NCBI GenBank assembly: GCA_036374795.1
Contig: DASUTC010000003.1
Location: 1 to 64,000 of the forward strand
Source: Herpetosiphonaceae bacterium
GTDB lineage: Bacteria > Chloroflexota > Chloroflexia > Chloroflexales > Kallotenuaceae
DNA: 64,000 nt
Direction: 5' to 3'
In this document: positions 34,791 through 42,841 of the stretch, piece after piece
How the letters are laid out: every line of letters begins with the position of its first letter
Numbering within the stretch: the stretch's first letter is position 1
Program-made: the position numbers and the translations under genes
Notes under the pieces: generated by a model
What the model saw: the letters and a program-made list of their open reading frames with translations, nothing else
What the model was told of the DNA's origin: nothing
Databases searched by the model: none

Positions 34791-34819
34791 TGGACAAACC
34801 GAGATCGATGCCGTATAAT
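34791..34819 (+). promoter_or_regulatory. Sigma-70-type promoter of greA
   Basis: TGGACA, 17 bases, TATAAT. The start should fall at about 34826, leaving a 108-base leader. Confidence 0.82.
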
Positions 34820-34825
34820 AGCAAC

Positions 34826-34846
34826 ACGGCAGGCATCCCCTGCCGT
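34826..34846 (+). promoter_or_regulatory. Leader hairpin at the greA transcription start
   Basis: ACGGCAGG pairs with CCTGCCGT around CATCC, followed by TTG. It sits right at the predicted 5' end of the mRNA. E. coli greA also has a structured, partly terminated leader. Confidence 0.55.
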
Positions 34847-34933
34847 TTGTGCGCACATCTGGGGGCAGTGCAGCAGAGTCCAACTGGGGGTTACGGCTCT
34901 CAGTTTTTCAATTTTCCCCACCGAGGATAACTC

Positions 34934-35401
34934 ATGACCGAAAAGCCCGTGTATCTCACACGTGAAGGCTATGCCAAGCTTCAGGAAGAGTTGAAAAACC
35001 TGATTGAAGTCAGGCGGCCTGAAATCGCTGAACGTATCAAACAGGCGAAAGACCTGGGCGATCTTTCGGAAAACGCCGAGTACGAAGCCGCGAAGAACGA
35101 ACAAGCATTTAATGAAGGCCGCATCCGCGAGCTAAATTACATGCTGAATAATGCTCAGCTTATTGAAGACAGCAATGGCAGCAAAGAAGTTCGGATCGGC
35201 TCGACGGTGACAGTGCGTGAGGAAGATGGTGAAGAAATCACCTACACGATTGTTGGCTCATCCGAAGCGAAACCTGCTATGGGCAAGATCAGCAACGAAT
35301 CGCCGGTGGGTAAGGCGTTGCTTGGGAAACATGCGCGCCAAAAAGTGACCGTTGAAACCCCTGGTGGGGCGTATAAATTAACGATTGTGAAGATTAAGTA
35401 G
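34934..35401 (+). CDS. greA: Transcription elongation factor GreA
   Basis: 155 residues, standard. Coiled-coil part: VYLTREGYAKLQEELKNLIE, then IAERIKQAKDLGDLSENAEY, where D and E at the DLSENAEY tip provide the cleavage-stimulating acidic residues. The C-terminal domain has VTVREEDGEEITYTIVGSSE and the closing SPVGKALLGKHARQKV. It reactivates stalled RNA polymerase by inducing transcript cleavage. Strong promoter in front and strong terminator behind show a one-gene unit. Confidence 0.97.
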   Translation: MTEKPVYLTREGYAKLQEELKNLIEVRRPEIAERIKQAKDLGDLSENAEYEAAKNEQAFNEGRIRELNYMLNNAQLIEDSNGSKEVRIGSTVTVREEDGEEITYTIVGSSEAKPAMGKISNESPVGKALLGKHARQKVTVETPGGAYKLTIVKIK

Positions 35402-35428
35402 CTGCGCCGGAATAGAGCATTTTGAAAG

Positions 35429-35474
35429 AGAACAAAGGCTGGCGATGAGCTACAACCTTTGTTCTTTTTCTTTT
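35429..35474 (+). terminator. Intrinsic terminator of greA
   Basis: AGAACAAAGG pairs with CCTTTGTTCT and is followed by a T-rich TTTTCTTTT tract. The stem sequence resembles the GAACAAA unit of the heptamer repeats. Confidence 0.85.
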
Positions 35475-35509
35475 ATCCGACAGCGCAGACCTTGGCAGTT
35501 GGAGTAGCT

Positions 35510-37009
<1,500 letters not shown>

Positions 37010-37048
37010 CTCAGCTATGCCGGTGCTGGGGATGGATGGTCTACAGCT

Positions 37049-37264
37049 ATGCCGAAAGCATTAGTTATCGAGCGTGAAAACCTGCCGACCGTGGTGCAGG
37101 GCTGGCTCAAGGCGGTTGGTCTGGAAGATGCCGAGACGGTGGAGCTGGTCTTTACCGAGCGCGAGGTGCTGCTGCGCCGCCCGACCGATCCCAAGCTGCG
37201 CGAGTGGGCCAAGAGCGTGACGGATCAGTACGATAAGACGTTTAAACGGATGCTGGGACTGTAG
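37049..37264 (+). CDS. Probable antitoxin with an AbrB-like fold
   Basis: 71 residues, 32 bases before the Doc-like gene. LPTVVQGWLKAVGLEDAETV followed by ELVFTEREVLLRRP resembles the swapped-hairpin AbrB/MazE strand pattern; the C-terminal helix region KLREWAKSVTDQYDKTFKRM would wrap a toxin. The position just in front of a Doc-family gene fits the usual antitoxin-toxin order. The assignment rests on size, order and pattern. Confidence 0.6.
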   Translation: MPKALVIERENLPTVVQGWLKAVGLEDAETVELVFTEREVLLRRPTDPKLREWAKSVTDQYDKTFKRMLGL

Positions 37265-37296
37265 GCGGACAGCACCCGGTATTGAAAGTTGTGGTT

Positions 37297-37692
37297 ATGA
37301 ACTATCTGCTACGTGACGACATCCTCGACCTGCATACCTTCGCGATCGAGCGCTATGGCGGGCGGTTGGGCATCAAAAGCCAGGATAAGCTATTGAGCGC
37401 CGTGAACGCGCCGCAGCAGGTGCTGTTCGGCGAGGAAGTCTATGTCGATCTTGCGAGCAAGGCGGCGGTGCTTGGCTTCCAACTGCTCAAGAATCGTCCC
37501 TTCGTCGAAGGTAACGAGATCACGGCGCTGCTGGCCGTGCTGCGCTTTTTAGATGTCAACGATGTTGCTGTCACCGAGGCGCTGGCCGAAGCGATCGCCA
37601 GCCAACTGCAAGCGGTGCAGCGCTCCGAGGCCAATCGCGATACGCTGGCGGCCTGGCTGCGCGACCGGCTTGAGGTTCAGGTCGAGGAGTGA
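37297..37692 (+). CDS. Doc/Fic-family protein with a degenerate active site
   Basis: 131 residues. NYLLRDDILDLHTFAIERYG then LGIKSQDKLLSAVNAPQQVL are typical of death-on-curing toxins. The Fic motif, HPFVDGNKRTA in related proteins, reads RPFVEGNEITALLAVLRFL: the catalytic His is Arg, and the phosphate-binding Lys-Arg is Glu-Ile. In Doc proteins these residues carry out phosphorylation of EF-Tu, so this copy should be inactive. The start is the ATG of MNYLL; a TTG five codons upstream is less likely. Overall fold intact and frame open, so a binding role may be retained. Confidence 0.82.
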   Translation: MNYLLRDDILDLHTFAIERYGGRLGIKSQDKLLSAVNAPQQVLFGEEVYVDLASKAAVLGFQLLKNRPFVEGNEITALLAVLRFLDVNDVAVTEALAEAIASQLQAVQRSEANRDTLAAWLRDRLEVQVEE

Positions 37693-37740
37693 TCTGGCGC
37701 GTTCTGCGGCTCGATCCAGGCAGCGCGATACGCGAATCGC

Positions 37741-37770
37741 AAACGGGACGTTTGATGCAACGTCCCGTTT
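37741..37770. terminator. 12-bp hairpin between Doc-like and polyprenyl synthase genes
   Basis: AAACGGGACGTT and its exact complement flank TGATGC, followed by TTGTCTTGG on the plus strand and, by symmetry, T-containing sequence on the other. It is between convergent genes and probably bidirectional. Confidence 0.8.
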
Positions 37771-37807
37771 TGTCTTGGCTACGCTTTTTGTCTTGGGACA
37801 GCGCGTG

Positions 37808-38776
37808 CTACATCTTGCGCCGCAGCACCAGCTCAGCCAGATCGATCAGACCATCTCTGACCGGTGAGTCGGGGAAGATGTCGAGGCGCTGGATCGCCTT
37901 GTGGACCAGTTGCTCGGCATCGGTGAAGGCGCGTTTGGTAGCGCAGACGCGCCGGACCTCGGCCACGGCGGCGGCGACCAGCTCCGGGCTAGGGTGGTAG
38001 CTCATGGCCGCCTCGCGCACCACCTCATGCGCGCCCTGCGTGATGGCGTAGAGCACCGGCAGCGTGATCGTGCCTTCTTTGAGGTCGTGTCCAGCGGGCT
38101 TGCCGAGCGTCTGCTCGTCGGCGGTGAAATCGAGCACGTCATCGACGATCTGGAAGGCCAGCCCGATCTCGTAGCCGAACAGCCGCAGCGTCTCGACGTA
38201 CTCGTGCCTGCCGCCACTGGCGAGAATGCCGCCTTCGGCGGCGCACTCGAAGAGCGCCGCGGTCTTGCCGCCGATCTTGGCGTAGTACTGGTCGAGCGCC
38301 GTTTGAAGCGGCTCGACATCGGTGACGGGCGATAGCTCGGCCTCGCAGATGCGCTCCACACCGCGCGCGAAGCTCTTGATGATGCGCGGATCGGATGCCT
38401 CTGCCATCTGGCCTGCCGCGAGCGCAAAGAGATAGTCGCCGACCATCAGCGAGACGTTGCCGCCCCACTTGCTGTGGACTGTCACGCGGCCACGGCGGAC
38501 ATCGGCCTCGTCGACCAGATCGTCGTGGACCAGGCTGGCCGCGTGGATCATCTCGATAGCCGTGGCGACGTTGTAGACTCGCGCCTCGTTGTAGTCGGGG
38601 CCGAGACGCGCGCAGAGCAGAGTCAGCGCGGCGCGAACACGCTTACCGCCCGAAGACAGCAAGTAGCGGCTTGCGACATTAAGTAATGCCGAGCGTGACT
38701 CGAACTTTTCGAGCATAGCACGATCGATTGCGTGAAGGTCGTGCTCCAGATCGATAGCCGCTACAAGCTGACTCAT
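37808..38776 (-). CDS. Polyprenyl diphosphate synthase
   Basis: 322 residues. First Asp-rich motif LVHDDLVDEADVRRG (DDxxD), second motif FQIVDDVLDFTADEQTLGKP, with RYLLSSGGKRVRAALTLL containing the GKR motif. The residue pattern before the first Asp motif (AIEMIHAASLVHDD, Ala at -5) suggests a long-chain product such as octaprenyl or solanesyl diphosphate for quinones, but chain length needs assay. This is the second such gene in the window. Minus strand; divergent from infC. Confidence 0.93.
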   Translation of the reverse strand: MSQLVAAIDLEHDLHAIDRAMLEKFESRSALLNVASRYLLSSGGKRVRAALTLLCARLGPDYNEARVYNVATAIEMIHAASLVHDDLVDEADVRRGRVTVHSKWGGNVSLMVGDYLFALAAGQMAEASDPRIIKSFARGVERICEAELSPVTDVEPLQTALDQYYAKIGGKTAALFECAAEGGILASGGRHEYVETLRLFGYEIGLAFQIVDDVLDFTADEQTLGKPAGHDLKEGTITLPVLYAITQGAHEVVREAAMSYHPSPELVAAAVAEVRRVCATKRAFTDAEQLVHKAIQRLDIFPDSPVRDGLIDLAELVLRRKM

Positions 38777-38929
38777 ATGTGCCTCAGAAGTTTGTGAAAT
38801 GCGCCACGTTTTTAGTGAACTTAAGAGTACCGATTAAGAACATAAAAGTCAATCAGTCGCGCGCCTGATGCGACCTACGAAGAGTACCGGAGGCCGGGCT
38901 TAGCTATCGTTAACAGCAGGCGATTCCGG

Positions 38930-38958
38930 TTGACGATCACGAATCTTCGTGCTATATT
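38930..38958 (+). promoter_or_regulatory. Sigma-70-type promoter of infC-rpmI-rplT
   Basis: TTGACG, 17 bases, TATATT. It leaves a leader of about 75 bases before the likely AUA start of infC. Confidence 0.75.
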
Positions 38959-39040
38959 AAGCACTCAATAGTCCCCCTGCCATGTGGACTGGCTGGAGGG
39001 ATTTCCTTTTGTCCATACACCAAGCTCAGGAGAAACTGCC

Positions 39041-39628
39041 ATAAGGAACCAAAAAGCCCGCATCAACCGGCGCATCCGCGTCCCACAGGTCCGTCTGATC
39101 GACGAAGAAGGCCAGCAGGTCGGCGTCATCAACACGCAAGAAGCGCTGATGATGGCCGAAGATCGTGGCCTGGACTTAGTGGAAGTTGCACCCAATGCCG
39201 ATCCGCCCGTATGCCGCCTGATGGACTACGGGAAGTTTCTGTACGAGCAGAACAAGAAAGCGCGTGAGGCTCGTAAGAACCAAAAGGTGATTGAAGTCAA
39301 AGAGATGCAGCTCAGCCCGATCACCGATGCTCACGATATCGAAGTGAAGAGTAACCGTGCCCGCCAGTTTCTGGGCGAAGGCCACAAGGTGAAATTTAAC
39401 ATGCGCTTCCGTGGGCGGCAGTTGGCGCACCAGGACATCGGCGTGCAAATGCTGGAGCAGATCGCCGAGAACCTGCGTGACGTTGCGGTGGTTGAAGTGC
39501 GGCCCACGTCCGAAGGCAGAATCATGACGATGATTATCGCTCCGCAGCCCAGCAAGGTAGCCGCGAAGCCACGCAGCGAGAAAGCAACGTCAGGTGGCCT
39601 TGAGCAATCAACCGAATCATCCGAATAA
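39041..39628 (+). CDS. infC: Translation initiation factor IF-3
   Basis: About 195 residues. Ordinary IF-3 begins near NQKARINRRIRVPQVRLI; here that part is preceded by ATA-AGG-AAC with AGGAG exactly eight bases upstream, so AUA is the best start. An in-frame GTG 57 bases earlier has no ribosome binding site. N-domain runs to residue about 75, linker YEQNKKAREARKNQK, then C-domain KEMQLSPITDAHDIEVK and MRFRGRQLAHQDIG. The C-terminal tail is Ser/Glu-rich. IF-3 discriminates against non-AUG starts, and E. coli infC uses AUU for autoregulation, so AUA fits the same logic. Confidence 0.93.
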   Translation: MRNQKARINRRIRVPQVRLIDEEGQQVGVINTQEALMMAEDRGLDLVEVAPNADPPVCRLMDYGKFLYEQNKKAREARKNQKVIEVKEMQLSPITDAHDIEVKSNRARQFLGEGHKVKFNMRFRGRQLAHQDIGVQMLEQIAENLRDVAVVEVRPTSEGRIMTMIIAPQPSKVAAKPRSEKATSGGLEQSTESSE

Positions 39629-39643
39629 GGATACTGTATTCGT

Positions 39644-39847
39644 ATGCCAAAGCTCAAAACACACAAGGGCGCTCAGAAGCGCTTCAAAGTGAACGGCGCG
39701 GGCAAGCTCATGCATCCCAAGGGCATGAAGAGCCACTTCCGCCGCCGCCGCTCGACGCGCGTCAAGCAGCAGCTCGACCGCATGCTGGTAACGGATAAGA
39801 CCGTCGCCAAGCGCATCAAGAAGAAAGTTCTGCCGTACGGCGCGTAA
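39644..39847 (+). CDS. rpmI: Ribosomal protein bL35
   Basis: 67 residues, standard. PKLKTHKGAQKRFKVNGAGK followed by LMHPKGMKSHFRRRRSTRVK is the usual bL35 sequence. Fifteen bases separate it from infC, in the conserved infC-rpmI-rplT order. Confidence 0.97.
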   Translation: MPKLKTHKGAQKRFKVNGAGKLMHPKGMKSHFRRRRSTRVKQQLDRMLVTDKTVAKRIKKKVLPYGA

Positions 39848-39851
39848 GCTC

Positions 39852-39875
39852 ATTCGGCGGGACCACCCGCCGAAT
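39852..39875 (+). terminator. 10-bp hairpin between rpmI and rplT
   Basis: ATTCGGCGGG pairs with CCCGCCGAAT around ACCA. There is no T-run. It may attenuate rplT or be part of an L20-responsive leader in the 190-base gap that follows. Confidence 0.6.
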
Positions 39876-40040
39876 CTTATGTGACATCGTTAAACGTCGT
39901 TCAACGGCAATCCCAACGAGACATATCCGGTCTGGCCGTTAGAACACATCGATCGACAAATCTTAGGACGGAGCTGACGTACCGGCTACGTGCGGCTCAC
40001 TCCTACTCGCTCTTAAGAGTGTCCAAAAGGAGAAAACTCT

Positions 40041-40400
40041 ATGGCTCGCGTTAAACGCGGCGTGATGACGCGCAAGCGTCACAATAAACTTTTACGACAG
40101 GCGAAAGGCTATCGTGCCAATCGTAGCCGCAACTATAAGGTCGCGCACGAGCAGGTGATGCGCTCGCTGGCGTACGCCTACCGGCACCGCCGCACCAAGA
40201 AGCGCGATATGCGCCGCCTGTGGATCGTGCGCATCAATGCGGCTACGCGGCAGCATGGCTTGAGCTACAGCCGCTTCATCGCCGGCCTGAAGCTCGCCGG
40301 GATCCAGATGGATCGCAAACAGCTTGCCGATCTGGCTGTGCGCGATGCCAGCGCCTTTAGCTCGCTCGTGGCCCAGGTGCAACGAGCGATCTCTGCCTAG
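40041..40400 (+). CDS. rplT: Ribosomal protein bL20
   Basis: 119 residues. [20 protein letters not shown] and then [20 protein letters not shown] mark bL20. The long basic N-terminal extension enters 23S rRNA. AAAAGGAG before the ATG is excellent. The unusually large gap after rpmI suggests separate control of L20 translation; L20 is known to bind its own operon's mRNA in several bacteria. Confidence 0.97.
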   Translation: MARVKRGVMTRKRHNKLLRQAKGYRANRSRNYKVAHEQVMRSLAYAYRHRRTKKRDMRRLWIVRINAATRQHGLSYSRFIAGLKLAGIQMDRKQLADLAVRDASAFSSLVAQVQRAISA

Positions 40401-40427
40401 TACACGCTGCGCTGACCCGTTCTTGGC

Positions 40428-41216
40428 GTGATCACGAGCACAAAAAACCCGCACATCAAACAGCTCCGCTCGTTGCTGACCAATCGTAAAGATCGGCGGT
40501 ACGAGCGGTTGTTTGTGATCGAAGGCGTGCGGCTGGTCGAGGAGGCGTTGCAGGCGCATGCCGAGCTGGCGCTGGCGGTGTATAACCGCGAGCAGCTTGC
40601 CGCAACCGAGCGCGGCGCGGCGTTAGGCACGCAGCTTGCAGCAATGACGCAGGCATACGAGGCAGCGCCGGAGGTGCTCCAGGCCGTCAGCGACACGGTA
40701 ACGCCACAGGGCGTTGTGGCTGCGGTGCGCTGGCCGGAGATCGAAGCGCCGCTGCATGGCGTGGTGCTGGTGCTGGACGCGCTGCAAGATCCGGGCAATG
40801 TCGGGACGCTGCTGCGCTCGGCGGTGGCGACGAGCATTAGCCAGGTGATCTGCACCGTGGGCACGGCAGACGTGTACAGTCCCAAGGTGGCACGAGCCGC
40901 AATGGGCGCGCACTTCCGGCTGTCGATCGTGCAAGACGTGACCTGGGACGAGCTGCCGCTGCTGCTCAGCACGGTCGATAACATCTATGCCGCCGTAGCC
41001 GATGCCACGATGCCGTACTACGCCGCAGACTGGCGACAGCCCTCGGCGCTGCTCATCGGCAACGAGGCCAACGGCGTCAGCGAGGCCGGGCTGGAAGCCG
41101 CGACCAAACGGATTTCGATCCCGATGGCGCCCGGCGTCGAATCGCTGAACGCTGCGGTTGCCGGAAGCGTGATCCTCTTCGAGATGCAGCGCCAGCGCAG
41201 GCTGGGACGCTCTTGA
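40428..41216 (+). CDS. TrmH/SpoU-family RNA 2'-O-methyltransferase
   Basis: 262 residues. N-terminal substrate-binding part (KNPHIKQLRSLLTNRKDRRY, VIEGVRLVEEAL) then the SPOUT knot: DALQDPGNVGTLLRSAVATS, LLIGNEANGVSEAGLEAA and SIPMAPGVESLNAAVAGSVI, the SAM-binding trefoil motifs. Likely methylates 23S rRNA, fitting its place after rplT. Starts at GTG; the ribosome binding site is weak. A dispersed repeat begins right after the stop codon. Confidence 0.9.
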   Translation: MITSTKNPHIKQLRSLLTNRKDRRYERLFVIEGVRLVEEALQAHAELALAVYNREQLAATERGAALGTQLAAMTQAYEAAPEVLQAVSDTVTPQGVVAAVRWPEIEAPLHGVVLVLDALQDPGNVGTLLRSAVATSISQVICTVGTADVYSPKVARAAMGAHFRLSIVQDVTWDELPLLLSTVDNIYAAVADATMPYYAADWRQPSALLIGNEANGVSEAGLEAATKRISIPMAPGVESLNAAVAGSVILFEMQRQRRLGRS

Positions 41217-41317
41217 CGTGCCGTTAGGCCGGGGATTTGGGGGTGTCCCCCAAAATTTCCCTGTTCTGTTGCAGAATCGCAAGAGCGCTTTCTCGAAAAG
41301 GTTCTGTGATTCTGCAT
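41217..41317 (-). repeat. Dispersed 3'-end element, best-preserved copy C
   Basis: It begins at the base after the TGA of the methyltransferase gene. Plus strand: CGTGCCGTTAGGCCGGGGAT, then TTTGGGGGTGTCCCCCAAAA (a perfect G/C stem), TTTCCC and the arms GCAGAATCGC / GTGATTCTGC. Read on the minus strand it has the same order as copies A and B. The G/C stem followed by AAAATTT could terminate transcription. Confidence 0.8.
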
Positions 41318-41354
41318 TAACAAGCTTAACATGCTCTTGAAGCACATCAGGCGA

Positions 41355-41716
41355 TGACGAAGCGAGGATAGACGGTAGGCTGTCAGAGAGCGCGAGGCCG
41401 GAGGCTGTGAGCCTGCGCCGGGACCGCCGCTATCCGTTCCCTTCCGAGCCGACGGGTGAACAGGGAAGAAGAACAGGGGAAAGAACAAAGAACAACGGAA
41501 CAAAGAACAAAGGAATATCGCCTCTTGTTCTCTGCTCGCTGTTCTACGTTCCCAGCGCTCCTTCGTCCTCAGTAGCTCGCTCCGGCTGTCCACCGTTATC
41601 TGGACGATGAGTGAACGCGCGGCGTGGCTGCATCGGCGGCTGGGCGGCGTATGTTCAGAACCAGGGTGGTACCACGGGCCGCACCTCGTCCCTGACGAGC
41701 GTGCGGCTTTTTGTTT
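41355..41716 (+). promoter_or_regulatory. T-box leader of pheS
   Basis: The T-box TGGTACCACGG (41667-41677) pairs with the tRNA acceptor end. It is followed by a terminator stem CCGCAC...TCGTC/GACGA...GTGCGG and a TTTTTGTTT run (41708-41716). Stem I is visible as GGATAG (41366-41371) pairing with CTATCC (41430-41435), with AGAGAGCGCGAGG and GGCTGTGAGCC inside. A candidate UUC specifier lies at 41437-41439, consistent with tRNA-Phe. Uncharged tRNA-Phe would let transcription reach pheS. Heptamer repeat (41460-41545) fills the region between stem I and the antiterminator. Confidence 0.88.
41460..41545 (+). repeat. Heptamer repeat inserted in the T-box leader
   Basis: AAAGAACAAAGAACAACGG and CAAAGAACAAAGG run in tandem and are followed by a CTTGTTCTCTGC and TGTTCTACGTTCCC end that can pair back with the GAAC units. 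It separates stem I from the antiterminator. Confidence 0.65.
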
Positions 41717-41803
41717 GGCTGTAATTCGTGTCTCACGTCGCGCCGGGCATGCCCAGAGATTGAACCAGGCGCGGGACGTGGAGCGTAGGGCAGGGAGGTA
41801 CAC

Positions 41804-42841
41804 ATGATCGAGCAACTGGAACAGGTCGAGAAGCAGGCGCTAGCCGAGCTTGAGGCGGTCGGCGGGATAGACGCGCTGCGCACATGGCGAAGCACCTACC
41901 TCGCGAAGGCCGGGCCGATCGCCGAGATCAGCCGGGGAATGGGCAAGCTCAGCGCCGAGGAGCGTCCGCGCGTTGGGCAGCGGATCAACGCGATCAAGCA
42001 GACGCTTCAGGCGGCCTACGACACGCTGGAGCAGCGGTTGATGGCGGAGCAGCGCGCGCACGAGCTGGAGCACGATCGGGTTGATGTGACGCTGCCGGGC
42101 CGTCCGGCTGCGGCGGGGCGGCTGCATCCCACGACGCAGACGCTGCGCGAGATCGAGCGGATCTTCTCGCACATGGGCTTCACCGTGTGGGAAAGCCCGG
42201 AGGTCGAGACGGACGAGTATAACTTCGGGCTGCTGAACTTCCCGCCGGATCACCCGGCGCGCGACATGCAGGATACGTTCTTCGTCAAGATGCCGCCGGA
42301 TAGTCCCAGGGTGGTGCTGCGAACGCATACCTCGCCGGGGCAGATCCACGCGATGCGACGCTTCGCGCCTGAGCCGGTGCGAGTGATCCTGCCGGGCAAG
42401 TGCTACCGCATGGAGCAGGTGACGGCGCGCTCTGAGATGATGTTCTATCAGGTCGAGGGGCTAGCCGTGGGCGAGAATATCACGATGGGCGATCTTAAGG
42501 GCACGCTTCAGGAGTTTGCGATCCAGATGTACGGCCCGGAAGCGGAGATTCGCTTTCGCCCGTCGTACTTCCCGTTCACGGAGCCGAGCGTCGAGGTCGA
42601 TGCGCGCTGCTTCCTGTGCTCCGGCAAGGGCTGCCGCATGTGCAAGTATAGCGGCTGGCTGGAAATCCTTGGCGCGGGGATGGTTCACCCGAATGTGCTG
42701 CGCAACGGCGGCTACGATCCTGAGCGCTACAGCGGCTTCGCGTTCGGCATGGGGCCGGAGCGGATCGCGATCCTGAAGTACGGCATCGACGATATTCGCT
42801 GGTTCTGGAGCGGCGATCTGCGCTTTTTGGAGCAGTTCTAG
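41804..42841 (+). CDS. pheS: Phenylalanyl-tRNA synthetase alpha subunit
   Basis: 345 residues. N-terminal coiled-coil arm (about 1-90) then class II core: HPTTQTLREIERIFSHMGFT, EYNFGLLNFPPDHPARDMQD, LRTHTSPGQIHAMRR, FRPSYFPFTEPSVEVD, and motif 3 in FAFGMGPERIAILKYGI. Cys residues in CFLCSGKGCRMCKYSGW form a zinc-knuckle-like insertion seen in many bacterial PheS. It makes a heterotetramer with PheT. Regulated by the upstream T-box. Unusually, another gene separates pheS from pheT. Confidence 0.97.
   Translation: MIEQLEQVEKQALAELEAVGGIDALRTWRSTYLAKAGPIAEISRGMGKLSAEERPRVGQRINAIKQTLQAAYDTLEQRLMAEQRAHELEHDRVDVTLPGRPAAAGRLHPTTQTLREIERIFSHMGFTVWESPEVETDEYNFGLLNFPPDHPARDMQDTFFVKMPPDSPRVVLRTHTSPGQIHAMRRFAPEPVRVILPGKCYRMEQVTARSEMMFYQVEGLAVGENITMGDLKGTLQEFAIQMYGPEAEIRFRPSYFPFTEPSVEVDARCFLCSGKGCRMCKYSGWLEILGAGMVHPNVLRNGGYDPERYSGFAFGMGPERIAILKYGIDDIRWFWSGDLRFLEQF

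Noticed and set aside
37297-37692. An active Doc toxin
   Set aside because: The motif lacks the catalytic His and the Lys-Arg pair, so toxin activity is not claimed.
41217-41803. A tRNA gene in the long gap before pheS
   Set aside because: The stems belong to the T-box leader; no cloverleaf or CCA end can be built.
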